Source of the DNA: Rheinheimera lutimaris
Lineage (GTDB): Bacteria > Pseudomonadota > Gammaproteobacteria > Enterobacterales > Alteromonadaceae
Direction: 5' to 3'
DNA: 64,000 bases
NCBI RefSeq assembly: GCF_013283795.1
Contig: NZ_JABSOD010000002.1
Coordinates: forward strand, 186,001 to 250,000
The notes under the pieces were generated by a model. The model ran no database searches. It worked only from the letters and a program-made list of their open reading frames with translations, and was not told where the DNA came from. Below, piece after piece: positions 9,227 through 19,890 of the stretch. Made by a program: the position numbers and the translations under genes. Every line of letters begins with the position of its first letter. Position 1 is the stretch's first letter.

Positions 9227-10528
9227 CTATCCGTGGCTTTGCAACGGCAGAGTCAGCGTAATGGTAAACCCATGCCGGGTATGCTTAAAACTGAGTGTGG
9301 CATTAAAACGTTGGCAAATATTCTGTACCAGTGTCAGTCCAAGGCCACTGCCCTGTATTGGCCCTTTACGCCAAAAAGGCTGCATGGCCTGCTCAATGTC
9401 ATCCGCGCTAATGCCGGGGCCCGGATCACTGATATATATGTGTAAAGCTGATTGCTTAATCTCAGTATCAAGACAAACCGGGCCAGTATTGAGGCTGTAT
9501 TTTAACGCGTTATCCAGCAGATTACGCAGCATAACACTCACCAGCTCAGCTGGTAGCGCAGGGTAAACCGGTTCAATATTGAGGCATTCAACCCGGTTTA
9601 TCTTGTTAAGCTTAGACAAGGACTGAGCAATAATTTCTGCTAAAGGCTGGCTTGGTTCATCCGGCCAGTTTTCGGCAGAGTCCAACCGCGCCAGCAGCAG
9701 TAATTGCTCAACAGTATGTTGTAATTGCAAAACACTGTTACCAAGCAATAGTAGATGTTCAGCTGCGGGGCCTGGTGGGCAAAGTTGTTTACTGATTGCC
9801 GCCTGGGTTTTAATGGCGGTAAGCGGGGATCGCAGTTCATGTGCTGCATTGGCAGCAAAGGCTTGCTCCCGCTTAATCAATCTGCTGCTGTAAGCTAGAT
9901 GATGGTTTAGTGCATTAAGCACCGGTGTTAGTTCTGCCGGGGCAGACGCAATAGCTATAGGTGCACTGCTTAACGGATTATGCTGTTTTAGTTTAACACT
10001 CAGCGCTAGCAAGGGCTTTAAACCACGGTGGATACCATAAGCTGCCAGCAGTAGGCTACCGCAGAGCGAAATAATAAAAGGCAGGCCTGCCGTAAGCAAA
10101 ATTTGCCGCGATAATGCCTGACGTTCGGCAATCCGGTCTGCGGTGCGGATCACCAGCTCGTCACTTTTTAACGTGTACACCCTCCATTCTTCACCACCTT
10201 TATTGTGCAAGCTGTAGCCGCTGTCTGCCTGGCGCATACTGTTACTTAGCCCGGCATGAGTTTTTAGCAGCACTTCGCCGGTTTTCAGGCTTATTTCACA
10301 GGCAACAGCAGGCATATCTGGTAACTCTACCGCCGAGCTGTTTTGTTGCCAGCCCTGAGGGAGCTGATTGAGTAAGCCTGCCACCATACGGGCAGACGCG
10401 GCCAGACGCTGATCAAGCGTGTGTTGCATTTGTTTTGATAGATCAACAAACAGCCAGTATGCCGACACACTCCACAGCAGGGTGAATGACAGTAATAACA
10501 TAGCCAGCAAGCGCTGCTTTAAACTCAT
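9227..10528 (-). CDS. Sensor histidine kinase, QseC/PmrB type
   Basis: A 433-residue membrane kinase with helices near residues 8-28 and 150-170 bracketing a periplasmic sensor of about 120 residues. The phosphoacceptor box is AANAAHELRSPLTAIK, the N-box RNLLDNALKY, and the G-boxes DPGPGI and GSGLGL. It should phosphorylate the response regulator encoded just upstream; its start overlaps that gene's stop by 4 bases (ATGA). The divergent dsbG-tlpA genes make an envelope thiol or metal stress signal plausible by analogy with the copper-responsive DsbRS system next to dsb genes in Pseudomonas aeruginosa, but this is inference. Confidence 0.92.
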   Translation of the reverse strand: MSLKQRLLAMLLLSFTLLWSVSAYWLFVDLSKQMQHTLDQRLAASARMVAGLLNQLPQGWQQNSSAVELPDMPAVACEISLKTGEVLLKTHAGLSNSMRQADSGYSLHNKGGEEWRVYTLKSDELVIRTADRIAERQALSRQILLTAGLPFIISLCGSLLLAAYGIHRGLKPLLALSVKLKQHNPLSSAPIAIASAPAELTPVLNALNHHLAYSSRLIKREQAFAANAAHELRSPLTAIKTQAAISKQLCPPGPAAEHLLLLGNSVLQLQHTVEQLLLLARLDSAENWPDEPSQPLAEIIAQSLSKLNKINRVECLNIEPVYPALPAELVSVMLRNLLDNALKYSLNTGPVCLDTEIKQSALHIYISDPGPGISADDIEQAMQPFWRKGPIQGSGLGLTLVQNICQRFNATLSFKHTRHGFTITLTLPLQSHG

Positions 10529-11214
10529 GCGTGTTTAGCCATGTTGGCGGTACTAAATGCTGAACCTAACCGGTAGCCCAGGCCTCTGATAGTGTCTATA
10601 ACGTCGGCACCTAGTTTGCGGCGTAAATGATAAATGTGCACATTTAGCGCATTACTTTCCAGTTCGCTGTCGTGGCCTGACATTGCCACTTCCAGTTGTG
10701 CGGTAGTCAGTATTTGCCTGGGTGAGTAGATAAACTTGGCAAGTAAACGCACTTCTCTTTGGGTTAGAGAAACAGGCTGGTTGTTCAGATAAACCTGCAT
10801 CGCAGACGGGTCAAATTGTAAAGCACCATATTGCAGCATAGCACTGGCTTTACCTATGCTGCGTCGCAGCAATGAATGCAGTCTGGCAACCAATTCATCA
10901 AAGTCAAATGGCTTGAGCAGGTAATCATCAGCGCCTTGCTGCAGGCCTCGCACTTTATCTGAAGTTTGATCTCTGGCTGATAAAATAAGTATCGGTGTAT
11001 GCATGTTAGCTGCACGCCAGTTGCGCAGCAGGGTTATGCCATCACCGTCAGGTAAGGTTAAATCCAGAATAACAATATCAAAGTTAAACGCGTTAACTGC
11101 CAACCCGGCAGAGGCAGCAGTTGCTGCATGATACACCTCGAAATGTTGCAGTTGCAGCCCTGCAACTAAAGCCTTGGCAATGGCTGTGTCATCTTCAATA
11201 AGTAGTAGCTGCAT
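10525..11214 (-). CDS. OmpR/PhoB-family response regulator
   Basis: This 229-residue regulator has a receiver domain (MQLLLIEDD, phosphoacceptor in FDIVILDLTLPDGDG, the conserved K in LLKPFDF) followed by a winged-helix DNA-binding domain (SLTQREVRLLAKFI, NVHIYHLRRKLG, IRGLGYRL). The start at 11214 is preferred over one 13 codons upstream because GGAGG lies 7 bases before it. It is in one operon with the kinase and divergent from dsbG, and a large inverted repeat lies between the two transcription units. Confidence 0.93.
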   Translation of the reverse strand: MQLLLIEDDTAIAKALVAGLQLQHFEVYHAATAASAGLAVNAFNFDIVILDLTLPDGDGITLLRNWRAANMHTPILILSARDQTSDKVRGLQQGADDYLLKPFDFDELVARLHSLLRRSIGKASAMLQYGALQFDPSAMQVYLNNQPVSLTQREVRLLAKFIYSPRQILTTAQLEVAMSGHDSELESNALNVHIYHLRRKLGADVIDTIRGLGYRLGSAFSTANMAKHA

Positions 11215-11245
11215 AAGTGCCTCCGGTTTGAGGGCATCAGTCTGG

Positions 11246-11283
11246 CTTAACAAGATTAAGTCAGAATTAATGCTGACTTAATC
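11246..11283. promoter_or_regulatory. Inverted-repeat operator candidate between the two-component operon and dsbG
   Basis: GATTAAGTCAG (11254-11264) and CTGACTTAATC (11273-11283) form a perfect 11-bp inverted repeat with an 8-base spacer. CTTAA at 11246 adds a further half-site. The CTTAA/TTAAG elements resemble boxes bound by PmrA/QseB-type regulators, so this is a likely site for the adjacent response regulator, able to act on both transcription units. Confidence 0.65.
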
Positions 11284-11327
11284 TAAAGCCCATAGTTTTG
11301 CTGCAACTTAACATGTTGGAGCTTGCC

Positions 11328-12086
11328 ATGAATAATTTGAGTATAAGTATTTTTTTGTTAACTACCGCTTTTAGCAACTATGTTAGTGCTGCAGAAGAGC
11401 CTGCAGTAATAAAGTACATTAAGCAGCAAGGTGTTACCATTGCTGGTACCTTTGAAACTAAGGCTGGCATTAAAGGTTATGCGGCCAAAGTGCAGGGCCG
11501 GGAGTTGAGTATTTACCTAACACCGGATAACCAACATGCACTGATCGGCAGTTTAATTAATGCAAAAGGTGAAGATTTGGGCACGGCTGCGTTGCAGCGG
11601 TTAATCAGTGCGCCGCAAAATAACCTGGCCTGGCAACAACTGGAACAGGCAAACTGGGTGGCCGACGGCAAAGCAGATGCACCGCGTATTATTTATACCT
11701 TTACTGATCCAAATTGCCCGTTTTGTCATCGTTTACGCCAGGCGGCAGCGCCTTTTATCGACAAAGGCCAGGTACAGCTTCGCCATGTTATGGTGGGTAT
11801 TTTACGCCAGGATAGTTTAGCCAAAGCTGCGAATATTCTCGGAGCGAAAGACCCTGCTATGGCATTGCAGCAACATATTCAGCGCTATGAGCAAGGTGGT
11901 AGCAAAATAGATAACGCAGCGGTAGCAAAAGGTGAAGCCGTTATTTTAAAAAACAATGTATTAATGCAACAACTGGGGGTAGCTGCTACACCAACCAGTT
12001 TCTACCGTGATGTTAACGGTGATATTCAGATGATACAGGGTATGCCCTCTGCCACAATATTGGCAGCTATGTTCGGAGACTTATGA
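11328..12086 (+). CDS. dsbG: DsbG/DsbC-like periplasmic thiol:disulfide interchange protein
   Basis: A 252-residue exported protein with a signal peptide ending near YVSAAEE, an N-terminal dimerisation-like region and a thioredoxin fold carrying the CPFC motif in FTDPNCPFCHRLR (DsbG and DsbC usually have CPYC/CGYC). The cis-Pro loop is in VAATPTSFY. It probably reduces or isomerises periplasmic cysteines. The ATG at 11328 has GGAG about 7 bases upstream; the earlier ATG at 11313 would spoil the signal peptide. It overlaps the next gene by 4 bases. No DsbD-like electron donor of standard form is nearby. Confidence 0.85.
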   Translation: MNNLSISIFLLTTAFSNYVSAAEEPAVIKYIKQQGVTIAGTFETKAGIKGYAAKVQGRELSIYLTPDNQHALIGSLINAKGEDLGTAALQRLISAPQNNLAWQQLEQANWVADGKADAPRIIYTFTDPNCPFCHRLRQAAAPFIDKGQVQLRHVMVGILRQDSLAKAANILGAKDPAMALQQHIQRYEQGGSKIDNAAVAKGEAVILKNNVLMQQLGVAATPTSFYRDVNGDIQMIQGMPSATILAAMFGDL

Positions 12087-12892
12087 TTGCCATTAATATA
12101 GGGCCGCTGGCGTTACCGGTACCGCCGCTGCTGTTGTTGTTTAGTGTTGTTGTGGGCCTGATTGTCGCCTCTCTGGTAGCGAAAAAGCAGCAAAGCCCGG
12201 TGACTGATCAGTTGTTAACGGTGTTGCTGGTAAGTTTGTTGTTTGGCCGTATCGTTTTTGTACTGCGGTTTATACAAAGTTATGGCTCGTTCTGGCAAAT
12301 GCTGGATATCCGCGACCGGGGTTTTGATTTTTCTGCCAGCATACTGGCAGCCATGATCATGCTTATGCTGCAGATAAAGCGTTACCCAAAACAGCGTAAA
12401 GCCTTATTAAGCGGAGCGCTGTCTGCTGTAGCGTTGTTTGCAGTATTAATTACCGTGGTGACGGCAGGCCGGCAACAGGCGCAGTTGCCTGATATAGCGC
12501 TGTCGCAGTTAGATGGCACCAGTATTAACCTGCAGCAAAGTAAAGGCCGGCTTACCGTGGTTAACCTCTGGGCCACCTGGTGCCCGCCATGCCGGCGTGA
12601 AATGCCGGTACTGGCTAAAGCAGAGCAAAACAACCCGGATATTAATTTTGTGCTGATAAACCAGCGGGAACCGGCCGACACGGTAACGCAGTTTTTAACG
12701 CAGATGTCGCTACAGTTTTCGCAGGTACTGCTGGATACCACCGGGCAGGTGCCGCAGCAGTTTGGCGCATTCGGCTTGCCGGTAACCTTGTATTTTGATC
12801 AACAAGGCCAACTGGTAGACAGCCATATGGGCGAGGTATCTGATGCCAGCCTGGCGGCGGCTATCAACAAGCTGCGTAGCAGTTCACCTTAA
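12083..12892 (+). CDS. Membrane-anchored TlpA/DsbE-like thioredoxin
   Basis: A 269-residue protein with about four N-terminal membrane helices (residues 8-125) and a periplasmic thioredoxin domain carrying WATWCPPCRREMP. Such proteins are disulfide reductases. The multi-helix N-terminus is much longer than the single anchor of ordinary TlpA and recalls the Lgt-like half of some DsbD-substitute proteins; it may bring electrons across the membrane to the upstream DsbG-like protein, which is inference. It starts inside the dsbG stop (ATGA). Confidence 0.82.
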   Translation: MIAINIGPLALPVPPLLLLFSVVVGLIVASLVAKKQQSPVTDQLLTVLLVSLLFGRIVFVLRFIQSYGSFWQMLDIRDRGFDFSASILAAMIMLMLQIKRYPKQRKALLSGALSAVALFAVLITVVTAGRQQAQLPDIALSQLDGTSINLQQSKGRLTVVNLWATWCPPCRREMPVLAKAEQNNPDINFVLINQREPADTVTQFLTQMSLQFSQVLLDTTGQVPQQFGAFGLPVTLYFDQQGQLVDSHMGEVSDASLAAAINKLRSSSP

Positions 12893-12930
12893 GCATCTGT
12901 AAACAAGTAGTGATAAAAATTAGCAATAAA

Positions 12931-12957
12931 AAACGGGCGCTGTGTAGGCGCCCGTTT
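12931..12957. terminator. Bidirectional rho-independent terminator
   Basis: AAACGGGCGC and GCGCCCGTTT form a perfect 10-bp stem with a 7-base loop. It is placed between the convergent tlpA-like gene and katG. Confidence 0.9.
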
Positions 12958-12985
12958 GTTGCTTGTCACCCCTTTATGGCAGTGA

Positions 12986-15211
<2,226 letters not shown>

Positions 15212-15494
15212 TTACTCCTTGCAACGTGGGGGACAGGGGGTACAGCAAGTACCCGCTTGATATAAGTGCATTGACTATAGACTTGAAGCGCAAACTGCGA
15301 AAGCCGGATTTCTCTATCATGTTAATCAGTTTTTTGAATTAGAAATGGTGTAATTAGCTAATATTTATGGCTTATTCGGCAACTTTAGCGCAGTATGGTT
15401 CAACTTAATTAGCCGGTATTGCCGCAGACAAAAAGCAGTTGCATGCTGCAGCGTTGCCGGTTAGCGTAGCGCTTTTGCCAGCCAGGGAGTTGTG

Positions 15495-15974
15495 ATGACC
15501 AGTGTGACTATTTTGGTCGATGTGCAAAACATCTATTACACCAGCCGCGAGGCTTATGGCCGCAATTTTGACTACAACGCTTTCTGGCGTCAGGTAACGG
15601 CCGGACGTACGGTAGTTAAAGCCATTGCCTATGCCATTGATCGCGGTGATGAAAAGCAGCGCCAGTTTCAGAATATTCTGCGTGCCATTGGCTTTGAGGT
15701 AAAACTTAAGCCGTTTATTCAGCGTGCTGACGGCAGCGCTAAAGGCGACTGGGATGTCGGTATAACGTTAGATGCAATTGAATACGGCCAGCATAGCGAG
15801 GTGCTGGTACTGGCCTCCGGCGACGGTGATTTTGGCTTGCTGGCAGATAAACTGACCACTAAATACCACACCGAAGTAGAAGTTTATGGCGTTGAGGGTT
15901 TAACCGCTCAGGCGCTGGTAAAAGCTGCCAGCCGCTTTATTGCTATTGACGAGGCATTGCTATTGCCAAAGTGA
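15495..15974 (+). CDS. NYN-domain (LabA/DUF88-like) predicted ribonuclease
   Basis: A 159-residue single-domain NYN protein of the PIN-like nuclease superfamily. Conserved acidic positions appear in ILVDVQNIYY, GDWDVGITLDAI and VLASGDGDFGLL, the metal-binding set of active members. The ATG at 15495 is preferred over a GTG one codon earlier because GGGAG is better spaced. No associated domain or partner gene is present, so the RNA target is unknown. Confidence 0.85.
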   Translation: MTSVTILVDVQNIYYTSREAYGRNFDYNAFWRQVTAGRTVVKAIAYAIDRGDEKQRQFQNILRAIGFEVKLKPFIQRADGSAKGDWDVGITLDAIEYGQHSEVLVLASGDGDFGLLADKLTTKYHTEVEVYGVEGLTAQALVKAASRFIAIDEALLLPK

Positions 15975-16011
15975 ACCACGGCCGGTTTAACCAGCCGCAG
16001 TAAAGTGCTGC

Positions 16012-16638
16012 TTAAGCCGGCTGTGGCAGCAGCGCATCGTCCAATTCATTGGCTTTAATGGCGGCGGGCCGGGTTTGTAAGCGTTGTACGTACTCAATAA
16101 ACGCTGGCCGTTTCTCCAGGGTTTCAAACATCATGCCCCATTCAATATGGCTGCCCACGTATACATCGGCGGCGGTAAATTGCTCACCACAAATATACGG
16201 GCCTTTAGCTAAAGCGGTTTCCAGCGCATTTAGCGTGTCGGCATAGATACCACAGCCAACAGCCTGAGCGTTGTCGGCATCGATACGCCAGTTATAGGCT
16301 TTGGCTGTAGTAGCCATTTCCAGCGGGCCGGCAGCAAAAAATAACCAACGGTAATACGCGGCGCGCTCAGCGCTATCCGGCTTGGGGGCCAGCTGCTTTT
16401 CAGCAAATTGATCGGCCAGGTAAGCACAAATGGCAGCCGCTTCGGTCACTACTACATCGCCGTGGGTAATCACCGGCACTTTGCCCATTGGGTTCAAGGC
16501 TAAAAAATTGGCGGTTTTTATGTCGCTGCCGTACTGCATTACTTTCACGTCGTAAGGTACATTCAGTTCTTCCAGCAGCCAGCGAATAATACGGCCGCGT
16601 GATTGTGGGTTGGTGTATAAAGTTAGTGGTTTCATCAT
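16012..16638 (-). CDS. Glutathione S-transferase family protein
   Basis: A 208-residue soluble GST: thioredoxin-like N-terminal domain (PLTLYTNPQSRGRIIRWLLEE, cis-Pro in GKVPVI, and the glutathione-contact VTEAAAICAYLAD), then a helical C-terminal domain with FTAADVYVGSHIEW. It conjugates or binds glutathione; substrate unknown. The first of two tandem ATGs (16638) has AAGGAA six bases upstream. The gene is divergent from a WYL-type regulator, and a palindrome lies between them. Confidence 0.9.
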   Translation of the reverse strand: MMKPLTLYTNPQSRGRIIRWLLEELNVPYDVKVMQYGSDIKTANFLALNPMGKVPVITHGDVVVTEAAAICAYLADQFAEKQLAPKPDSAERAAYYRWLFFAAGPLEMATTAKAYNWRIDADNAQAVGCGIYADTLNALETALAKGPYICGEQFTAADVYVGSHIEWGMMFETLEKRPAFIEYVQRLQTRPAAIKANELDDALLPQPA

Positions 16639-16708
16639 GCTATTCCTTGTTGGTGTTGAGCACATCGCTGTGCCAGAGAGCCGGCACCGACACACAATAA
16701 TGGCTATG

Positions 16709-16727
16709 TAGGACAGAATGTGTCCTA
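16709..16727. promoter_or_regulatory. Palindromic operator candidate between the GST and WYL regulator genes
   Basis: TAGGACA (16709-16715) and TGTCCTA (16721-16727) form a perfect 7-bp inverted repeat with a 5-base spacer in the 163-base divergent region. It is the obvious candidate site for the WYL regulator. Confidence 0.6.
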
Positions 16728-16781
16728 ATTATCGGTTATATTTTGTTTACTTGTTGTATTAGTCGTCATTAGGAGTAGCAG

Positions 16782-16805
16782 ATGTATAACAGAGATATCC
16801 AATGA
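16782..16805 (+). CDS. Seven-codon leader ORF coupled to the WYL regulator
   Basis: ATG at 16782 encodes MYNRDIQ and ends in a TGA that overlaps the regulator's ATG as ATGA. AGGAG at 16771-16775 is well placed for this leader, while the regulator itself has no good ribosome-binding site. Translation of the regulator probably depends on re-initiation after the leader. Confidence 0.45.
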   Translation: MYNRDIQ

Positions 16806-17752
16806 GCGGCCCAACTATCCGTGTACTTAGCTTGCTGGAGTTGCTGCAGTCGCATGGCCGTTTAAGCGGCACTGAACTGGCAACGCGGTTGGGCGTCGAT
16901 AAACGCACCGTGCGCCGTTACATTCAGGCATTGGAGCAGTTGGGTATTCCTGTAACCACAGAGCAAGGCTGCGACGGCGGCTATATGCTGGTGGCCGGCT
17001 TTAAATTACCGCCAATGATGTTTACCAATGACGAAACGCTGGCGTTGTCATTGGGGCTGTTGGCGGCAAATAATCTGCAGTTAGCGGATACACAGGCTGC
17101 TATCAGCAGTGTGCAGGCCAAGCTGGAGCGGGTGATGCCGGCGAAGCTGAAGTCCCGCGCCCGTGCTGTTGCCGATAGCATTAAACTGATGTTGCCGACT
17201 GCAGAGGCCGGTGCCTCCGGCCAGCAGCTTGGGCCTTTGCTTGATGCTATTGAACAGCAACGCTCGGTCAGTATTCGCTATGCGTCATATCAGCAGGCGC
17301 CGGCAGACCGGCATGTTGACCCTTATGGCTTGTTATTTCGCAGTGGCCGCTGGTATATGAGTGGTTATTGTCATCTGAGGCAGGAGCTGCGCACCTTCCG
17401 GCTCGACCGCCTGCACCATATCGAGTTACTGGACCATAGCTTTACCCGACCAACTGAGTTTGATTCGGCTGAACATTTTACCCAAAGCCTGTATGGCATG
17501 CCGGGTAATCTGGATGTGCAAATTGTGCTGCATACCGATAAACATACAGCGGCACAAGCGATGGGAGAAACGGCATCGATGTTAAAGCCGCAGGCTGATG
17601 GCTTACTGCTAAACACCCGCACCGACAGCTGTTATTGCTTAGCACAGTGGTTAAGCCAACTGCCGTTTGATTTCAGTATTATTCAGCCGCCGGAACTAAA
17701 GCAGGCGCTACAGCTGCATGCTGAGCGTTTGCTGCAGATTGCCGGGCGCTAA
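16802..17752 (+). CDS. YafY-type WYL-domain transcriptional regulator
   Basis: This 316-residue protein has an N-terminal winged helix (LSGTELATRLGVDKRTVRRYIQ) and a WYL ligand-sensing domain with RWYMSGY and the following arginine-rich LRTFRLDRL, then a WCX-like C-terminus. WYL proteins respond to small ligands or nucleic acid and act as repressors or activators. The divergent GST gene is the likely target through the TAGGACA palindrome. Its start codon is reached through a seven-codon leader. Confidence 0.9.
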   Translation: MSGPTIRVLSLLELLQSHGRLSGTELATRLGVDKRTVRRYIQALEQLGIPVTTEQGCDGGYMLVAGFKLPPMMFTNDETLALSLGLLAANNLQLADTQAAISSVQAKLERVMPAKLKSRARAVADSIKLMLPTAEAGASGQQLGPLLDAIEQQRSVSIRYASYQQAPADRHVDPYGLLFRSGRWYMSGYCHLRQELRTFRLDRLHHIELLDHSFTRPTEFDSAEHFTQSLYGMPGNLDVQIVLHTDKHTAAQAMGETASMLKPQADGLLLNTRTDSCYCLAQWLSQLPFDFSIIQPPELKQALQLHAERLLQIAGR

Positions 17753-17877
17753 AGTAACCGAAAATATGTTTAATATTGCACTTGGCTAACCGGCTTGCAC
17801 AAAAATATTTTGCCGCAGTAAATCCAAAGCGCATCCGGCGTGCATCTAAGTTTCAGATTAACTAACCGGAACTTATT

Positions 17878-18939
17878 ATGACGCTTAAAACATTTATCAA
17901 CCGAACCTGTATTGTGCTGTGTTACAGCATATTATTTACCACGACATTATTTGCTACGGCTCAGTCGACTGAGGCTCAGCATGAGCAAGCGGTAGCTATT
18001 ATGAGTTTGCTGCAACAACATAAGGTGCCGGCGCTGGGCCTTGGCATTATTGAGCATGGCAAACTGGTATCCACTCAAGTATATGGTGAGCTGACACCGG
18101 GTAGGGCAGCACCGCAAAATACCCTGTTTAAAGTGGCCTCGTTAACCAAACCTGTGGTAACCATGCTGACGTTGCGGCTGGTTGGTGCAGGCAAATTGCA
18201 GCTTGACGAGCCCCTGGCCGCCTACTGGGTCGACCCGGATATTAAAGCTGACCCGAAGCATTTATTGCTGACGCCACGTATTGTGCTGACGCACCAAACC
18301 GGCTTTGCCAACTGGCGCTATCTGGAAACAGACAACACCTTACGTTTTCACTTTAAGCCAGGTACGCAACATCAGTATTCCGGTGAAGGCTTTGAATATT
18401 TACGCCGCGCGCTGGAGCATAAATTTGGCCAATCGCTCGAAGCCCTGGCACAGCAGTATGTCTTTGCACCGGCAGGTATGACCGACACCTATTTTTGGTG
18501 GTCACAAGGGGTTGATGAAAACCGCTATGCCCGCAACCACGACAGTGATGGCAAGGCATTTGAGACCGAAAAATACTACAAGGCAAATGCCGCTGCCAAT
18601 TTAATCAGCACGGTAGACGATTACAGCAAATTTATGCTGTTTGTTATGGCACAGCAGCAGGCCATGCCGGCGGTATATCAGGACATGCAAGCGCATCATG
18701 TCAGTATCGGGCCACAACATTATTTTGGCTTGGGCTGGGAAATTTTCAGTGGCTTTGCGGGGGAGCAGTCGTTGCTGCTGCATAGCGGCCGTGATCCCGG
18801 GGTGTCTACTTTAGCCGCGTTCTCACCGCAAAGCCAAAACGGTTATGTTATTTTTATGAATGGTGACAATGCCACAGCGGTACTTGAACAACTGCTGTCG
18901 CAGCTGTACCTTGGTACAGAACTTTGGCAACGAAACTAA
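17878..18939 (+). CDS. Serine beta-lactamase-like hydrolase (class C / esterase VIII fold)
   Basis: The 353-residue exported protein has a signal peptide (to about residue 29), the SxxK motif in VASLTKPVVTML, a tyrosine motif in QYSGEGFEYLRR where class C beta-lactamases have Y-x-N, and HSGRDPG at the third (KTG-like) position. The changed second and third motifs argue for an esterase or D-amino-acid peptidase rather than a true beta-lactamase. It is followed after 6 bases by a DUF6249-like gene and an ECF sigma factor, with which it may be co-transcribed. Confidence 0.85.
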   Translation: MTLKTFINRTCIVLCYSILFTTTLFATAQSTEAQHEQAVAIMSLLQQHKVPALGLGIIEHGKLVSTQVYGELTPGRAAPQNTLFKVASLTKPVVTMLTLRLVGAGKLQLDEPLAAYWVDPDIKADPKHLLLTPRIVLTHQTGFANWRYLETDNTLRFHFKPGTQHQYSGEGFEYLRRALEHKFGQSLEALAQQYVFAPAGMTDTYFWWSQGVDENRYARNHDSDGKAFETEKYYKANAAANLISTVDDYSKFMLFVMAQQQAMPAVYQDMQAHHVSIGPQHYFGLGWEIFSGFAGEQSLLLHSGRDPGVSTLAAFSPQSQNGYVIFMNGDNATAVLEQLLSQLYLGTELWQRN

Positions 18940-18945
18940 ATAAGT

Positions 18946-19338
18946 ATGAATGGACAAGAATGGGCTGAGATTTTGGTGCCGCTTATCGTCTTCAGCGCGC
19001 TGGTCGCGCTGATGGGGTTAATACTGCTGTATAACTACAAGAAAAAACGTCTGTTTTTGCAGATGATAGAGCGCTCATTACAACAGCAGCTAACATTGCC
19101 GCCCCAGACAATTCGTGAAGTGGCACTGCACTTTTTTTCCGCCAACCGCGATACCCGTAAAGGCGTGTTCTTGTTGGTGTTGTCAGGCAGCATTCTGGCT
19201 TTCTCTTACTTTGCCGATTTTCGTCAAAATGGCAATCTGGATTTAAACGATGCCTTAAACGGCATTGCTATTTTGCCGGCGCTGTTGGGGCTGGCGTTTT
19301 TACTGCTGGCCCGGCTTGATCGGCAAAGGCTGTATTAA
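18946..19338 (+). CDS. Small membrane protein, DUF6249-like
   Basis: A 130-residue protein with an N-terminal membrane helix (residues 8-28), a basic cytoplasmic linker (YKKKRLFLQMIERSLQQQ) and two C-terminal helices. The helix-linker-two-helix arrangement next to an ECF sigma gene fits the DUF6249 family, of unknown function. Inferred to be a membrane partner of the sigma factor; it lacks a recognisable anti-sigma motif. Confidence 0.6.
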   Translation: MNGQEWAEILVPLIVFSALVALMGLILLYNYKKKRLFLQMIERSLQQQLTLPPQTIREVALHFFSANRDTRKGVFLLVLSGSILAFSYFADFRQNGNLDLNDALNGIAILPALLGLAFLLLARLDRQRLY

Positions 19339-19347
19339 GATCATGCT

Positions 19348-19890
19348 GTGTCGCTAAAACAGGCCTCGGTTGAGCAACTGATTGCCATAGTGCAAGTGTC
19401 GGGAGATACGGCGGCCTTTAATGAGCTATTCAGCCGCTATGACAGTAAGTTGCGCGGCTTTCTGGCGTTTAAATCAAGCGAACAGCCCCACGAAATCGAT
19501 GATTTGGTGCAGGAAACTTACGTTAAAGCTTTTTTAAATATTCAGCAGTTTCAGCAACAAGCGCAGTTTTCTACCTGGTTACTGCGGATTGCTATCAATG
19601 AAATGCTGCAGGCTAAACGCTCAGGTAATATTCTCTCCGCGCTTAAACAGCGCTGGTTCGCTGCAGAACCCGATAAACTTAGCCATAGCGATAACACTGC
19701 CGCACAGCTGGATGCCGCTACGCTGATTGCGATGTTATCAACTATTCAACAGCAAGTTTTTGTTTATGCTGAGTTTTATGGGTATTCGCAAACTGAAATT
19801 GCAGCTAAACTGCAGATCCCGTTGGGTAGCGTAAAGACCTATATGATGCAGGCGCGCACTACGTTGGACAGGAGTAACGCTCTATGCTGA
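19348..19890 (+). CDS. ECF-type RNA polymerase sigma factor
   Basis: A 180-residue sigma factor with region 2 (FNELFSRYDSKLRGFLAF, HEIDDLVQETYVKAF, FSTWLLRIAINEM) and region 4 (YGYSQTEIAAKLQIPLGSVK). The GTG at 19348 is the only suitable start; the ATG at 19343 is out of frame and stops after four codons. It overlaps the next ORF by 7 bases. The flanking small membrane proteins are candidates for its regulator; promoter targets are unknown. Confidence 0.92.
   Translation: MSLKQASVEQLIAIVQVSGDTAAFNELFSRYDSKLRGFLAFKSSEQPHEIDDLVQETYVKAFLNIQQFQQQAQFSTWLLRIAINEMLQAKRSGNILSALKQRWFAAEPDKLSHSDNTAAQLDAATLIAMLSTIQQQVFVYAEFYGYSQTEIAAKLQIPLGSVKTYMMQARTTLDRSNALC

Noticed and set aside
17878-18939. True class C beta-lactamase controlled by the BlaI/BlaR1 pair
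   Set aside because: The second and third motifs differ from beta-lactamases and no BlaI dyad was seen in its upstream region.
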